27,742 bases of DNA from GWF2-30-66 sp042576225. Lineage in GTDB: Bacteria > Babelota > Babeliae > Babelales > Vermiphilaceae. Location of the stretch: positions 1-27,742 of the forward strand of contig JBHPCA010000018.1 of NCBI GenBank assembly GCA_042576225.1, written 5' to 3'. Shown piece by piece: positions 16,140 to 22,902 of this stretch. Every line of letters starts with the position of its first letter. Within the stretch, counting starts at the first letter, position 1. A model generated the notes under the pieces. The model ran no database searches and was not told the origin of the DNA. It saw only the letters and a list, made by a program, of their open reading frames with translations. The position numbers were made by a program, and so were the translations under genes.

Positions 16140-16211
16140 TTCGCCTTTGCTAAAGCGAATGCTGGGTTTTTGTCTAAATATAGCATTTCAGCCTGAAAAG
16201 CCCCATTTTTG
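16140..16211. repeat. Inverted repeat plus a 17-bp duplicate of the 10.7-kb terminator arm
   Basis: TTCGC (16140-16144) pairs with GCGAA (16155-16159), extended by TTT/AAA. Bases 16195-16211 (GAAAAGCCCCATTTTTG) are identical to 10724-10740, where the same sequence forms part of a terminator. Here the downstream GGGGCC arm is missing, so it cannot fold in that way. The rest of the 16055-16300 spacer shows nothing further that I can name. Confidence 0.45.
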
Positions 16212-16307
16212 ACTGGATTTACACGCTTTTTGCGGATTTTGGTTTCTGGAGCCTTATGGGACTATTGGGAAAGCCTGTATTCAGTGCAAATTTTATGCAA
16301 AATACTG

Positions 16308-16336
16308 TTGACAAAAGGGCTTTTTGGAGTTACAAT
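16308..16336 (+). promoter_or_regulatory. Strong sigma70-type promoter, probably of ssrA
   Basis: A perfect -35 TTGACA (16308-16313) and TACAAT (16331-16336) are separated by 17 bp, the best promoter in the window. Transcription would begin near 16343, about 180 nt before the mature tmRNA 5' end. No protein gene lies between them, and a repeat copy fills most of that leader. Confidence 0.65.
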
Positions 16337-16390
16337 TAGAATAGAGAGGTGGATAAACTTGGGTTTGTTGAGAAAAAAAGTTTGAAATAT

Positions 16391-16487
16391 TCGGGGGCCC
16401 TTCGACGGGCTCAGGATAAACTAAACTGGCTTCGTCCTTCGGCACGGCACCAAGGTGCCTGCTCAGGATGCACGGGGTCATTCGCCA
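16391..16487. repeat. Interspersed repeat copy in the ssrA leader
   Basis: The element is G+C-rich against an A+T-rich background. It includes GCCCTTCGACGGGCTCAGGA, whose continuation at 16410-16430 is inverted exactly at 5795-5815, and the perfect hairpin GGCACC-AA-GGTGCC (16446-16459). On the reverse strand it translates as SLVYPEPVEG, a peptide that reflects the repeat and not a gene. Confidence 0.7.
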
Positions 16488-16526
16488 TAGAAAATTATTT
16501 TCCGTATTGAAGCGTTAAAAATTCAC

Positions 16527-16905
16527 GGGGGCGTACTGGCTTCGACGTGTTGTTGATTGCTTTGAGAGCATGCCGAGCGTTGTTCAAGTGCTCGTAAAAC
16601 AATTGGGCAAATAAATAAATAACGAACTTAATTGTGTTCAGCCAAATAGGGAGACTGCATACGCGGTCTAACTTTTGGTCTTGTCAGGAAGACGTGTCTA
16701 TCAGTTGGACTGACTCGTATAATAAAAAGATAGGACTGTCAGGTAAGAGTTTTTGGTTTTGTAACCTGGTTAGTATCACTAAACTGGCTCTTTTGCTTTA
16801 ACTTACGTCTTTAGAGTTGCAAAAGAGTATAAATAAAGGCTAAGCATGTAGCGCTTGAGGTTTGAAGCAGTGCGGACATGGGTTCGATTCCCATCGCCTC
16901 CACCA
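16527..16905 (+). ncRNA. ssrA: Transfer-messenger RNA (tmRNA)
   Basis: A 379-nt one-piece tmRNA. The 5' end GGGGGCG pairs with CGCCTCC before the encoded ACCA, giving the G3-U70 wobble that alanyl-tRNA synthetase recognises. The 5' TGGCTTCGACG, the 3' TAAGCATGTAG and the T-arm ATGGG-TTCGATT-CCCAT are all present. Pseudoknot 1 is formed by CGAGC/GCTCG and GTTGTT/AACAAT (16574-16603). Eleven nucleotides beyond it, the same spacing as in E. coli, a frame opens at 16615 and stops at TAA 16669-16671, encoding INNELNCVQPNRETAYAV. The more usual GCA resume codon (16607) would stop after three codons. The frame ends at a 7-bp hairpin (AGACTGC/GCGGTCT). Partner smpB is nearby. Confidence 0.95.
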
Positions 16906-16921
16906 AATTATTATTTTTTTT

Positions 16922-16949
16922 AAAAGGTCCTAAAAAAGGGCCTTTTTTT
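16922..16949 (+). terminator. Intrinsic terminator of ssrA
   Basis: AAAAGGTCC pairs with GGGCCTTTT (one G-U) around a TAAAAAA loop, followed by a run of T. Confidence 0.85.
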
Positions 16950-16966
16950 ATTGTTTTTTTTTATTC

Positions 16967-16996
16967 TTGAATTGCGTTTTCACAATTTTTTACACT
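16967..16996 (+). promoter_or_regulatory. Probable promoter of the P-type ATPase leader
   Basis: TTGAAT (16967-16972) and TACACT (16991-16996) are 18 bp apart. The predicted start near 17003 coincides with the first base of the structured leader that follows. Confidence 0.4.
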
Positions 16997-17002
16997 AGCA
17001 AT

Positions 17003-17098
17003 AGGTTGTACAAAACCTGTACGCGGGAAAGCTTTGAAGGGGAGTAGCGGGGTGAGAATCATTTAGGACACATCCAATTTACTTCCCGCGTATTTTTT
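17003..17098 (+). promoter_or_regulatory. yybP-ykoY-like (manganese riboswitch-like) leader with terminator-like stem
   Basis: The leader contains AAGGGGAGTAGC (17038-17049), which matches the most conserved box of the yybP-ykoY riboswitch family. A perfect 10-bp stem, TACGCGGGAA (17020-17029) with TTCCCGCGTA (17083-17092), encloses it and is followed by a T-run, so the closed form could act as a terminator. An inner stem GGGTG/CATCC and a 5' hairpin AGGTT/AACCT are also possible. The second conserved box of the family (GUCA-type) is not clear; TCATTTAGGACA occupies that place. The position before a Ca2+/Mn2+-type ATPase fits the family's known targets. It may be a shortened or variant member. 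Confidence 0.5.
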
Positions 17099-17134
17099 AT
17101 TGCTCAAAATGGATTTTCATTGAGGGAGTTGGTT

Positions 17135-19810
17135 GTGGAGTCATATCAGAAATCAAAAGAACAGGTTATTAAAGAGCTGGGAACAGATATTACGTTTGGG
17201 CTTGAAAATTCTGAAGTGAAAAAAAGAGCTAAAAAATATGGGGCAAATAGATTGCCGGATGAACCAAGAGATTCTTGGTTCCATGTTTTTTTTAGGCAGT
17301 TTAAGAGTCCTTTGATTTATATTTTGTTATTAGCTGCCGTAATAATATTTTTTGTTGGGCATGACAAGTTAGATGCGTTTATTATAAGTGGTGTTTTGTT
17401 TTTTAATGCGCTTGTTGGAGCAATACAAGAAGGGCGTGCCAGAAATATTTTAGATAGTTTAAAGCGCTATATAAAATCTGAATCAGTTGTTATAAGGAGT
17501 GGTAAGAAGCTTTTTGTAGATGATACGGGACTTGTGCCTGGTGATATAATTTTCCTTCTTGAGGGGGAACGGGTGCCTGCTGATGTAAGGGTTGTAGAGT
17601 CCACAAATTTAAAAATAGATGAGGCAGTTCTAACTGGTGAGTCTACACCGGTTAAAAAAACATCTAATAGGTTAGAAAAGAAATTAGCGGTTCATGATCA
17701 GAGCAATATGGCTTTTAAAGGCACGTATGTTTTATCGGGTTCTGGTAAAGCAGTTGTTGTTTCCACTGGGCTACACACCCAAATAGGTAAAATCAGCAAG
17801 GTTGCTGAATCAATAGAAGAAGATATGCCGCTCAAGCGCGAGCTAAATAATCTTTCTCGATGGATTGTATTTTTTATACTAGCAATGTGCGTTATAATTT
17901 TTGTTATAGGCTTTGCAACAGGAAGGCCGGCCCGAGAGCTTCTTGTTATTCTTACAGCGCTGTTTATTTGCGTAATTCCAGAGGGTTTGCCTGTTGTTTT
18001 GACATTAGTTTTAGTCAAGGGAGCCTATAAGCTTGCTAAAAAATATGTGCTTGTGAAAAGAATGCAAGCAGTAGAGGGTTTAGGGCAAGCAGATACAATT
18101 TTAATCGATAAAACAGGGACGTTGACGAGAAATGAGCTGGTCGTTTCTAAAGTAGTAGTTGATGAAAAAACTTATAAACTTTCTGGATTAGGGTACTTTA
18201 CGGAAGGTGAAGTTTTACTGAACGGTAAAAAAATAGATCCTTATGAGAATGACAAGTTGATTCTTATTGGAAAGGCGGGACGCTTATTAAATAGAGCAGA
18301 GATTAACTATATGAAAGATAAAAATCTGTTCGAAATAAAAGGTGATCCAACTGAAGCTTCTATGTTTGTTATGTCGAGAAAAATAGGGATAGATAAAGAC
18401 TACTTAGAAGACAAGTGTGAAAAAGTGTATGAGGTTCCCTTTAGCTCAAAATGGAGATACCATGCTGTTTTTTGCAAGATGGAGGATGGAAAAGGTCTTG
18501 CGTTTATTTCTGGCGCTCCGGAAGAGATTTTATCTAGATCAAAAGATGTTTCCCAGGAAGATAAAAATAGGCTGCACGATATGCTTAGTGAAGGCTTAAG
18601 GGTCGTGGCAGTTGCCATTAAAGTGTTTGATCCGGCTAGTTTACCACCAGAGACTGCAAGTGAGCGTGAAAAAAGAACATTTTTTGAAGCTATAGTACAT
18701 AATGGTTTGCGTTATTTGGGTTTATGTGGCATTCAAGATTCTATCAGATCTGAGGTTTCAGCTTTGGTGAAAGATACAAGGAATGCGGGTATAAATATTG
18801 TTATGGTCACTGGGGACCATAAAGAAACAGCTCTTTTTGTAGCAAAAAAAGTTGGTATTTACCAACCAGGGGATTCTGTACTGGATGGCAAGCAACTTGA
18901 GACTCTATCAGACAAAGAACTTAATCAGAAATTAGATAAGATTAAAGTATTTGCACGAGTGGCGCCGGAACAAAAGTTAAGAATAGTTGAAGCTTTTAAG
19001 AAAAAAGGCCAAATTGTTGCTATGACAGGAGATGGAATAAACGATGCTCCATCGCTCATGGCTGCAAATCTTGGGATCGCAATGGGAGGTATAGGGACAG
19101 AAGTTGCAAAACAGGCTTCAGACATTGTTCTTCTTGATGATTCGTTTGCAAATATTGTTAGGGCGATAGAATATGGGCGGTATGTTTTTTATACCTTGCG
19201 CCGTGTAATTCTTTATTTTTTTGCGACAAATATGGGTGAAATATTAGTGATTCTTTTTGCGGTAGTTTTATCCTTACCATTACCAATAACGGCAGCTCAA
19301 ATATTGTGGCTTAACTTAATCACAGATGGCTTTTTAGATACGGCGCTTGCCGCTGAAAAAGAGGAAAAAGATGTTGTTGCAAGATCTCCATCTGAGAGTG
19401 GTTTTCGCCTGATAGATACTTCTTTGCTTGCAAAAATGATGTATATGGCTTTGCCTATGGGTATTGTGTCAACTTGGGTTTTTTATGTGTATTACCCATA
19501 TGACATTGTGCATGCACGTTCAATGACACTTGTTACAATGGCTATGTTCCAGTGGTTTAATGCATTCAATTGTAGATCAGAGACAAAATCTGTGTTCCAA
19601 CTAGGGTTGTTTTCCAATAAATGGCTTCTATTGGCTATAGCTGCTGTGCTTGGGTTGCAGTTTTTTGTTCTACATAACCCTGTTATGCAAAGAATTTTTG
19701 ATACGAAGCCAATATCAGGCTCTGAGTGGGTCTTGATATTTGTGTTGTCCTCTTCAATTTTCTTTATAGAAGAGATAAGAAAATTTATTGTCAGAAGATG
19801 GCGAAATTAA
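17135..19810 (+). CDS. Type IIA cation-transporting P-type ATPase (Ca2+/Mn2+-like)
   Basis: An 891-residue membrane pump. I chose GTG 17135, which follows GGGAG by 6 nt; the in-frame TTG at 17120 lies before that site. The actuator loop has TGES (167-170). The phosphorylated aspartate is Asp325 in DKTGT, and the hinge GDGIND is at 632-637. Ion-site residues resemble SERCA/PMR1: IPEGL in M4 (Glu283), NMGE in M5 (Asn699, Glu702) and NLITD in M6 (Asn727, Thr730, Asp731). That favours Ca2+ or Mn2+ export over Na+/K+ or heavy-metal transport; there is no CPC motif or metal-binding N-domain. The yybP-ykoY-like leader suggests Mn2+-dependent expression. The 3' end overlaps a convergent gene by 20 bp. 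Confidence 0.93.
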   Translation: MESYQKSKEQVIKELGTDITFGLENSEVKKRAKKYGANRLPDEPRDSWFHVFFRQFKSPLIYILLLAAVIIFFVGHDKLDAFIISGVLFFNALVGAIQEGRARNILDSLKRYIKSESVVIRSGKKLFVDDTGLVPGDIIFLLEGERVPADVRVVESTNLKIDEAVLTGESTPVKKTSNRLEKKLAVHDQSNMAFKGTYVLSGSGKAVVVSTGLHTQIGKISKVAESIEEDMPLKRELNNLSRWIVFFILAMCVIIFVIGFATGRPARELLVILTALFICVIPEGLPVVLTLVLVKGAYKLAKKYVLVKRMQAVEGLGQADTILIDKTGTLTRNELVVSKVVVDEKTYKLSGLGYFTEGEVLLNGKKIDPYENDKLILIGKAGRLLNRAEINYMKDKNLFEIKGDPTEASMFVMSRKIGIDKDYLEDKCEKVYEVPFSSKWRYHAVFCKMEDGKGLAFISGAPEEILSRSKDVSQEDKNRLHDMLSEGLRVVAVAIKVFDPASLPPETASEREKRTFFEAIVHNGLRYLGLCGIQDSIRSEVSALVKDTRNAGINIVMVTGDHKETALFVAKKVGIYQPGDSVLDGKQLETLSDKELNQKLDKIKVFARVAPEQKLRIVEAFKKKGQIVAMTGDGINDAPSLMAANLGIAMGGIGTEVAKQASDIVLLDDSFANIVRAIEYGRYVFYTLRRVILYFFATNMGEILVILFAVVLSLPLPITAAQILWLNLITDGFLDTALAAEKEEKDVVARSPSESGFRLIDTSLLAKMMYMALPMGIVSTWVFYVYYPYDIVHARSMTLVTMAMFQWFNAFNCRSETKSVFQLGLFSNKWLLLAIAAVLGLQFFVLHNPVMQRIFDTKPISGSEWVLIFVLSSSIFFIEEIRKFIVRRWRN

Positions 19811-20321
19811 TGGTTTCTGTTTTTTTATTTATTTTTAACCGTTTTAACATCTCTTTTTTTATGGACAGTTTTTTCTTTACTTTGTTTGTATCTTTTTCTT
19901 TGACCATAAGTTTTTTATGATTTTTCGAGAAATAGATATTGCTGATAAAAAAATCACATGATATTTTTGTTGTAGGGTTAAGGCCGAAAGTGTAATTTAA
20001 AATGCTAGCCAAAAGTTTTATGCCGCACGCTTTATATTTCTTTTTTAAGTCCCAAATATATAAATTGTTTTGTTCTGAGCATATAACGTAATCAGATTTT
20101 ATTATTAAAGATTGTATATTCCCATGCGTTCCATTAAGATTAAATTCTTCGCCTGTTTTCTTGTCGGTTATAATAAAAGTTTCTGGTAGTGCTTTATATG
20201 GGGCTATTGTGTAATCATAATGATCTTGCGTTTTATAATCGCTTGAAGTATCATTCATGCTCAAGGCAGTGTAGCAACAGAATAGCTGCAAAGAAATTAA
20301 AAAAAGTGTTTTTTTTATCAT
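19791..20321 (-). CDS. Exported protein with a WD-like segment, unknown function
   Basis: A 176-residue protein I do not recognise. The signal peptide is MIKKTLFLISLQLFCCYTALS. The middle contains IQSLIIKSDYVICSEQNNLYIWDLKKK, which resembles one WD40 blade, and earlier ETFIITDKKTGEEFNLNG is another propeller-like strand pair. The C-terminal 50 residues are very lysine-rich (KEKDTNKVKKKLSIKKEMLKR). The short propeller-like segment recalls the tandem exported proteins at 9.7-10.6 kb, although the sequences do not align clearly. The 3' end overlaps the end of the ATPase gene by 20 bp on the opposite strand. Confidence 0.65.
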   Translation of the reverse strand: MIKKTLFLISLQLFCCYTALSMNDTSSDYKTQDHYDYTIAPYKALPETFIITDKKTGEEFNLNGTHGNIQSLIIKSDYVICSEQNNLYIWDLKKKYKACGIKLLASILNYTFGLNPTTKISCDFFISNIYFSKNHKKLMVKEKDTNKVKKKLSIKKEMLKRLKINKKTETINFAIF

Positions 20322-20424
20322 GTTTTTATCTCTTTGTTTTTTAGTGGGTTTTATTGAAAGTTTTACACATTACATAATATCATATATCTTAAAAGTACTA
20401 TAAGTCTAATGTTTTTTCAAATAA

Positions 20425-20452
20425 TTGACTATTTTTTTAAAATGTGTACATT
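20425..20452 (+). promoter_or_regulatory. Candidate promoter of the Skp-like gene
   Basis: TTGACT (20425-20430) and TACATT (20447-20452) are 16 bp apart. A perfect TATAAT at 20477-20482 is an alternative -10 but lacks a well-spaced -35. Confidence 0.4.
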
Positions 20453-20519
20453 AAAGTACAAGTGGCTATATTGTAGTATAATAAACTTTATAAACCCCAT
20501 ATATAAGAAGGTTTCTAAA

Positions 20520-21095
20520 ATGAACAGAAATAAATTATTTCCCTTGGCGATTTTGATGGCTTCAACGTTTGTTATTGCAAACAAGTCTGTAACAGTATCT
20601 GACTTGGGTGCAGATGTAAAGGCCGGTTATTTTAATGCTGCTCAGGTTGTAGGTGAATCAAAAGTAGGAAAAGAGGTATATTCACAAGTAGAGCAGAAAC
20701 GTCAACAGTTTGCAGCAGATTTTAAAAAGAGAGAGTTAGACTATACAAATAAGGTTAAAGATTTACAGGCAAAACAATCAACGCTTTCTGTTGCTGCAAG
20801 ACAAAAAGCAGAAGAAGAGATTATAAAAGCAAAACGTGATATTGAAAATAAAGCGAAAGAGTATGAAGAAGATTTAAAGCTTGCTATGCAACGTGGTCAA
20901 GAGAGCTTGTTTAGAGATCTTTCGGATGCAGTGTACCAATGTGGACGTGCAGAAGACAAAGACGTTATGATAGATGTTTCATCGGGAAGAGTTTACATTA
21001 TTAATCCAGAGAAGGTAAGCAGCACAAAATCAATTGTTGCGTCAATGGATGCGAGCTACAGTAAAAAAACAAAAGTTAGTAAAAAAACTACATAA
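20520..21095 (+). CDS. Skp/OmpH-family periplasmic chaperone
   Basis: A 191-residue protein with start ATG 20520, preceded by AAGAAGG; in-frame codons upstream have no ribosome-binding site and would bury the signal peptide. Residues 1-20 (NKLFPLAILMASTFVIA) are the signal peptide. The mature protein opens with AGYFNAAQVVGESKVGKEVYSQVEQKRQ, the OmpH/Skp pattern, and continues as a charged coiled coil to about residue 125. It ends in the beta element YQCGRAEDKDVMIDVSSGRVYIINPEKV. Skp holds unfolded outer-membrane proteins in the periplasm, so this gene implies a diderm envelope. The usual neighbours bamA and lpxD are absent. A terminator follows at 21121. Confidence 0.85.
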   Translation: MNRNKLFPLAILMASTFVIANKSVTVSDLGADVKAGYFNAAQVVGESKVGKEVYSQVEQKRQQFAADFKKRELDYTNKVKDLQAKQSTLSVAARQKAEEEIIKAKRDIENKAKEYEEDLKLAMQRGQESLFRDLSDAVYQCGRAEDKDVMIDVSSGRVYIINPEKVSSTKSIVASMDASYSKKTKVSKKTT

Positions 21096-21120
21096 TTAAA
21101 ACAAAAAAATAAGATTCTAT

Positions 21121-21147
21121 AAGGGTTGCCACGCGCAGCCCTTTTTT
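21121..21147 (+). terminator. Intrinsic terminator of the Skp-like gene
   Basis: AAGGGTTG pairs with CAGCCCTT (one G-U) around CCACGCG and runs into TTTTTT. Confidence 0.85.
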
Positions 21148-21230
21148 AATTCTGTAATTTTTCAAAATTATATTATACTTTTGGAGTGTTTAGTTTTTAT
21201 TTTTTAATTTAAGTTTGTGTGTGATAAATT

Positions 21231-22157
21231 ATGGAAAATAATAGTGTATTTTTTGCTTTAGATAAAGATTTTGATTTGGCTAAAAAGTTAGCTGAAAAAT
21301 GTAATAAAAGTTTGATAATTCCAGAGGTTGTTTATTTTGCGGATAGTGAGATAAGAATAGATTTACCTGAAGGTATTGATCTTGAAGGAAAACAGGCTTT
21401 TATTGTTCATTCTACAGTAGAGCCTGTTAACGATAATTATATGCAATTGTTTTTTTTAGCTGATTTGCTCAAACGAAGAGGGGCTAGTCAGGTAAAAGCT
21501 GTAATTCCTTATTTTGGGTACTCGCGCCAATGTGGTTGCAAAACTGGTGAGGATGTTGGGCATGCGCAGGTTATAGCAAAATTGCTAGAAGCGTCTGGTG
21601 TAGATAGTGTTGTATCTGTAGAGATTCACGATAATGCATTAAAACATTTTTTTAGTATCCCTTTTGAAAATATTTTATTGCGTGATTTTATTGCCAAAAA
21701 TCTCAAAGAGCTATTACCTAGCTACAAAAACTGGTGCCTTGTTGCGCCTGATGATGGGGCCCAAGAGCGGGTGAAAGAGGTTGCAAATTTGCTTGGTATA
21801 GATACAATTTTGTTCTCTAAGCAGAGAACAGGGATTGACAAGGTTGCAATCTCTCAGACGTATGTTGGGGCTTGTGAGGGTAAAAATGCAATAATTTTGG
21901 ATGATATTATAGACACTGGGGGCACCGCGGTCAAAGTTGCTAATAAATTATCTGAGCACGGGGCAAATAAAATTTACGGCTATTTTGTACACCCAGTGAT
22001 ATCAAATGAAGCTGTGCAGCGATTGGAAAAAAGCCCTATAGATAAATTTTTTGTGACTAATTCGGTTGCATTGCACGAGAATAAGAAGATAGGCAAGATA
22101 GAAGTTTTGGATATTAGCAGCGTTATTTCAGAGTTTTTAAAAAACTGTAAAAACTAG
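21231..22157 (+). CDS. prs: Ribose-phosphate pyrophosphokinase (PRPP synthetase), divergent
   Basis: A 308-residue enzyme that makes PRPP from ribose 5-phosphate and ATP for nucleotide synthesis. The PRPP-binding loop AIILDDIIDTGGTAVKVA is clear. The FADSE segment near residue 40, PYFGYSRQ, the VEIHDN histidine and the FSKQR lysine-arginine pair correspond to family positions. After YSRQ, the usual DRK that contacts ATP is replaced by CGCK, and VEIHDN differs from the common VDLH. A full-length enzyme of this form is likely active but belongs to a divergent subgroup; nucleotide preference could differ. The ATG lacks an evident Shine-Dalgarno. pth follows after 152 bp. Confidence 0.92.
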   Translation: MENNSVFFALDKDFDLAKKLAEKCNKSLIIPEVVYFADSEIRIDLPEGIDLEGKQAFIVHSTVEPVNDNYMQLFFLADLLKRRGASQVKAVIPYFGYSRQCGCKTGEDVGHAQVIAKLLEASGVDSVVSVEIHDNALKHFFSIPFENILLRDFIAKNLKELLPSYKNWCLVAPDDGAQERVKEVANLLGIDTILFSKQRTGIDKVAISQTYVGACEGKNAIILDDIIDTGGTAVKVANKLSEHGANKIYGYFVHPVISNEAVQRLEKSPIDKFFVTNSVALHENKKIGKIEVLDISSVISEFLKNCKN

Positions 22158-22309
22158 GGTTTTTTCAAAAACTTTGGACAAATTAGTTTTTTGATCGTAA
22201 ATTTGTTCAGTGTGAATATATTTTAAATTGGTAGTGTATGTGCAAGCGCAAATTTTTTGTTTTAAGTTTGGTATTTGTTTTGATAATCTTTTTTTCCAAG
22301 AGGATGTGT

Positions 22310-22861
22310 ATGCAAGAGGAGCAACGTTTTGATATAAAGGCGATTATAGGTTTAGGAAATCCCGGACATAAATATGCTCTTAATCGTCATAATATTGGTT
22401 TTTTAATTCTAGATGCTCTTGGTGATAAATATAACGCAGTCTGGGAGCAAAGGCCTAACATGGAGCTTGCTCCTGTTACTATACACTCAAAAAATATTTT
22501 GCTTATAAAGCCTCAAACATTTATGAATGATTCTGGTAAAGTAATTCCATTTTTACAAAAAAAAGGTATAAAGGCCGAGAACATATTGGTTATTCATGAT
22601 GAGTTGGAGTTTCCGTTTGGAAAAATAAGAGTAAGAAAAGGTGGAAGCGCTCGTGGGCACAATGGCCTTAGGTCAATCATTGAGCATTGTGGCAAAGAGT
22701 TTATACGGCTACGTTTTGGTATAGGGCGGCCGATATCAAAAGATATGGTGTCCAAGCATGTTCTGAGTAATTTTTCAGAAACTGATCAGGAGCTTGAGAA
22801 AGAAATTTATAAGTCTGTTGATGCAATAGAAGAGTTATTTCTGCAAGATTCGCAAGATTAA
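22310..22861 (+). CDS. pth: Peptidyl-tRNA hydrolase
   Basis: A 183-residue enzyme that frees tRNA from prematurely released peptidyl-tRNA. ATG 22310 is chosen because AAGAGG lies 6 nt before it and it gives the normal family length. An upstream in-frame ATG (22238) would add a hydrophobic 24-residue stretch and would make Pth an exported protein, which is implausible. The active-site features are GLGNPGHKYALNRHNIGF (the catalytic His in NRHN), the PQTFMNDSG segment, and HDELEFPFGKIRVRKGGSARGHNGLRSI with the supporting Asp. The gene follows prs, as in the widespread prs-rplY-pth order, but rplY is missing. Confidence 0.95.
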   Translation: MQEEQRFDIKAIIGLGNPGHKYALNRHNIGFLILDALGDKYNAVWEQRPNMELAPVTIHSKNILLIKPQTFMNDSGKVIPFLQKKGIKAENILVIHDELEFPFGKIRVRKGGSARGHNGLRSIIEHCGKEFIRLRFGIGRPISKDMVSKHVLSNFSETDQELEKEIYKSVDAIEELFLQDSQD

Positions 22862-22876
22862 AAATGGTTCTTAGTT

Positions 22877-22902
22877 ATCACATTTTTAAAGCTTAATGTG
22901 AT
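22877..22902. terminator. Weak hairpin between convergent pth and alaS
   Basis: ATCACATT (22877-22884) pairs exactly with AATGTGAT (22895-22902). It covers the alaS stop codon. T-tracts are poor on both sides, so termination is uncertain. Confidence 0.4.

Noticed and set aside
16293..16481. Reverse-strand 62-codon frame containing SLVYPEPVEG
   Set aside because: It is the translation of the repeat in the ssrA leader, has no ribosome-binding site and no protein-like composition.
20409..20519. Upstream extension of the Skp-like frame
   Set aside because: It has no ribosome-binding site, overlaps a likely promoter and would place the signal peptide internally.
22238..22309. N-terminal hydrophobic extension of Pth, making it appear exported
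   Set aside because: The start at 22310 has a well-placed AAGAGG and gives the family length; a cytoplasmic enzyme acting on tRNA has no reason to carry a signal peptide.
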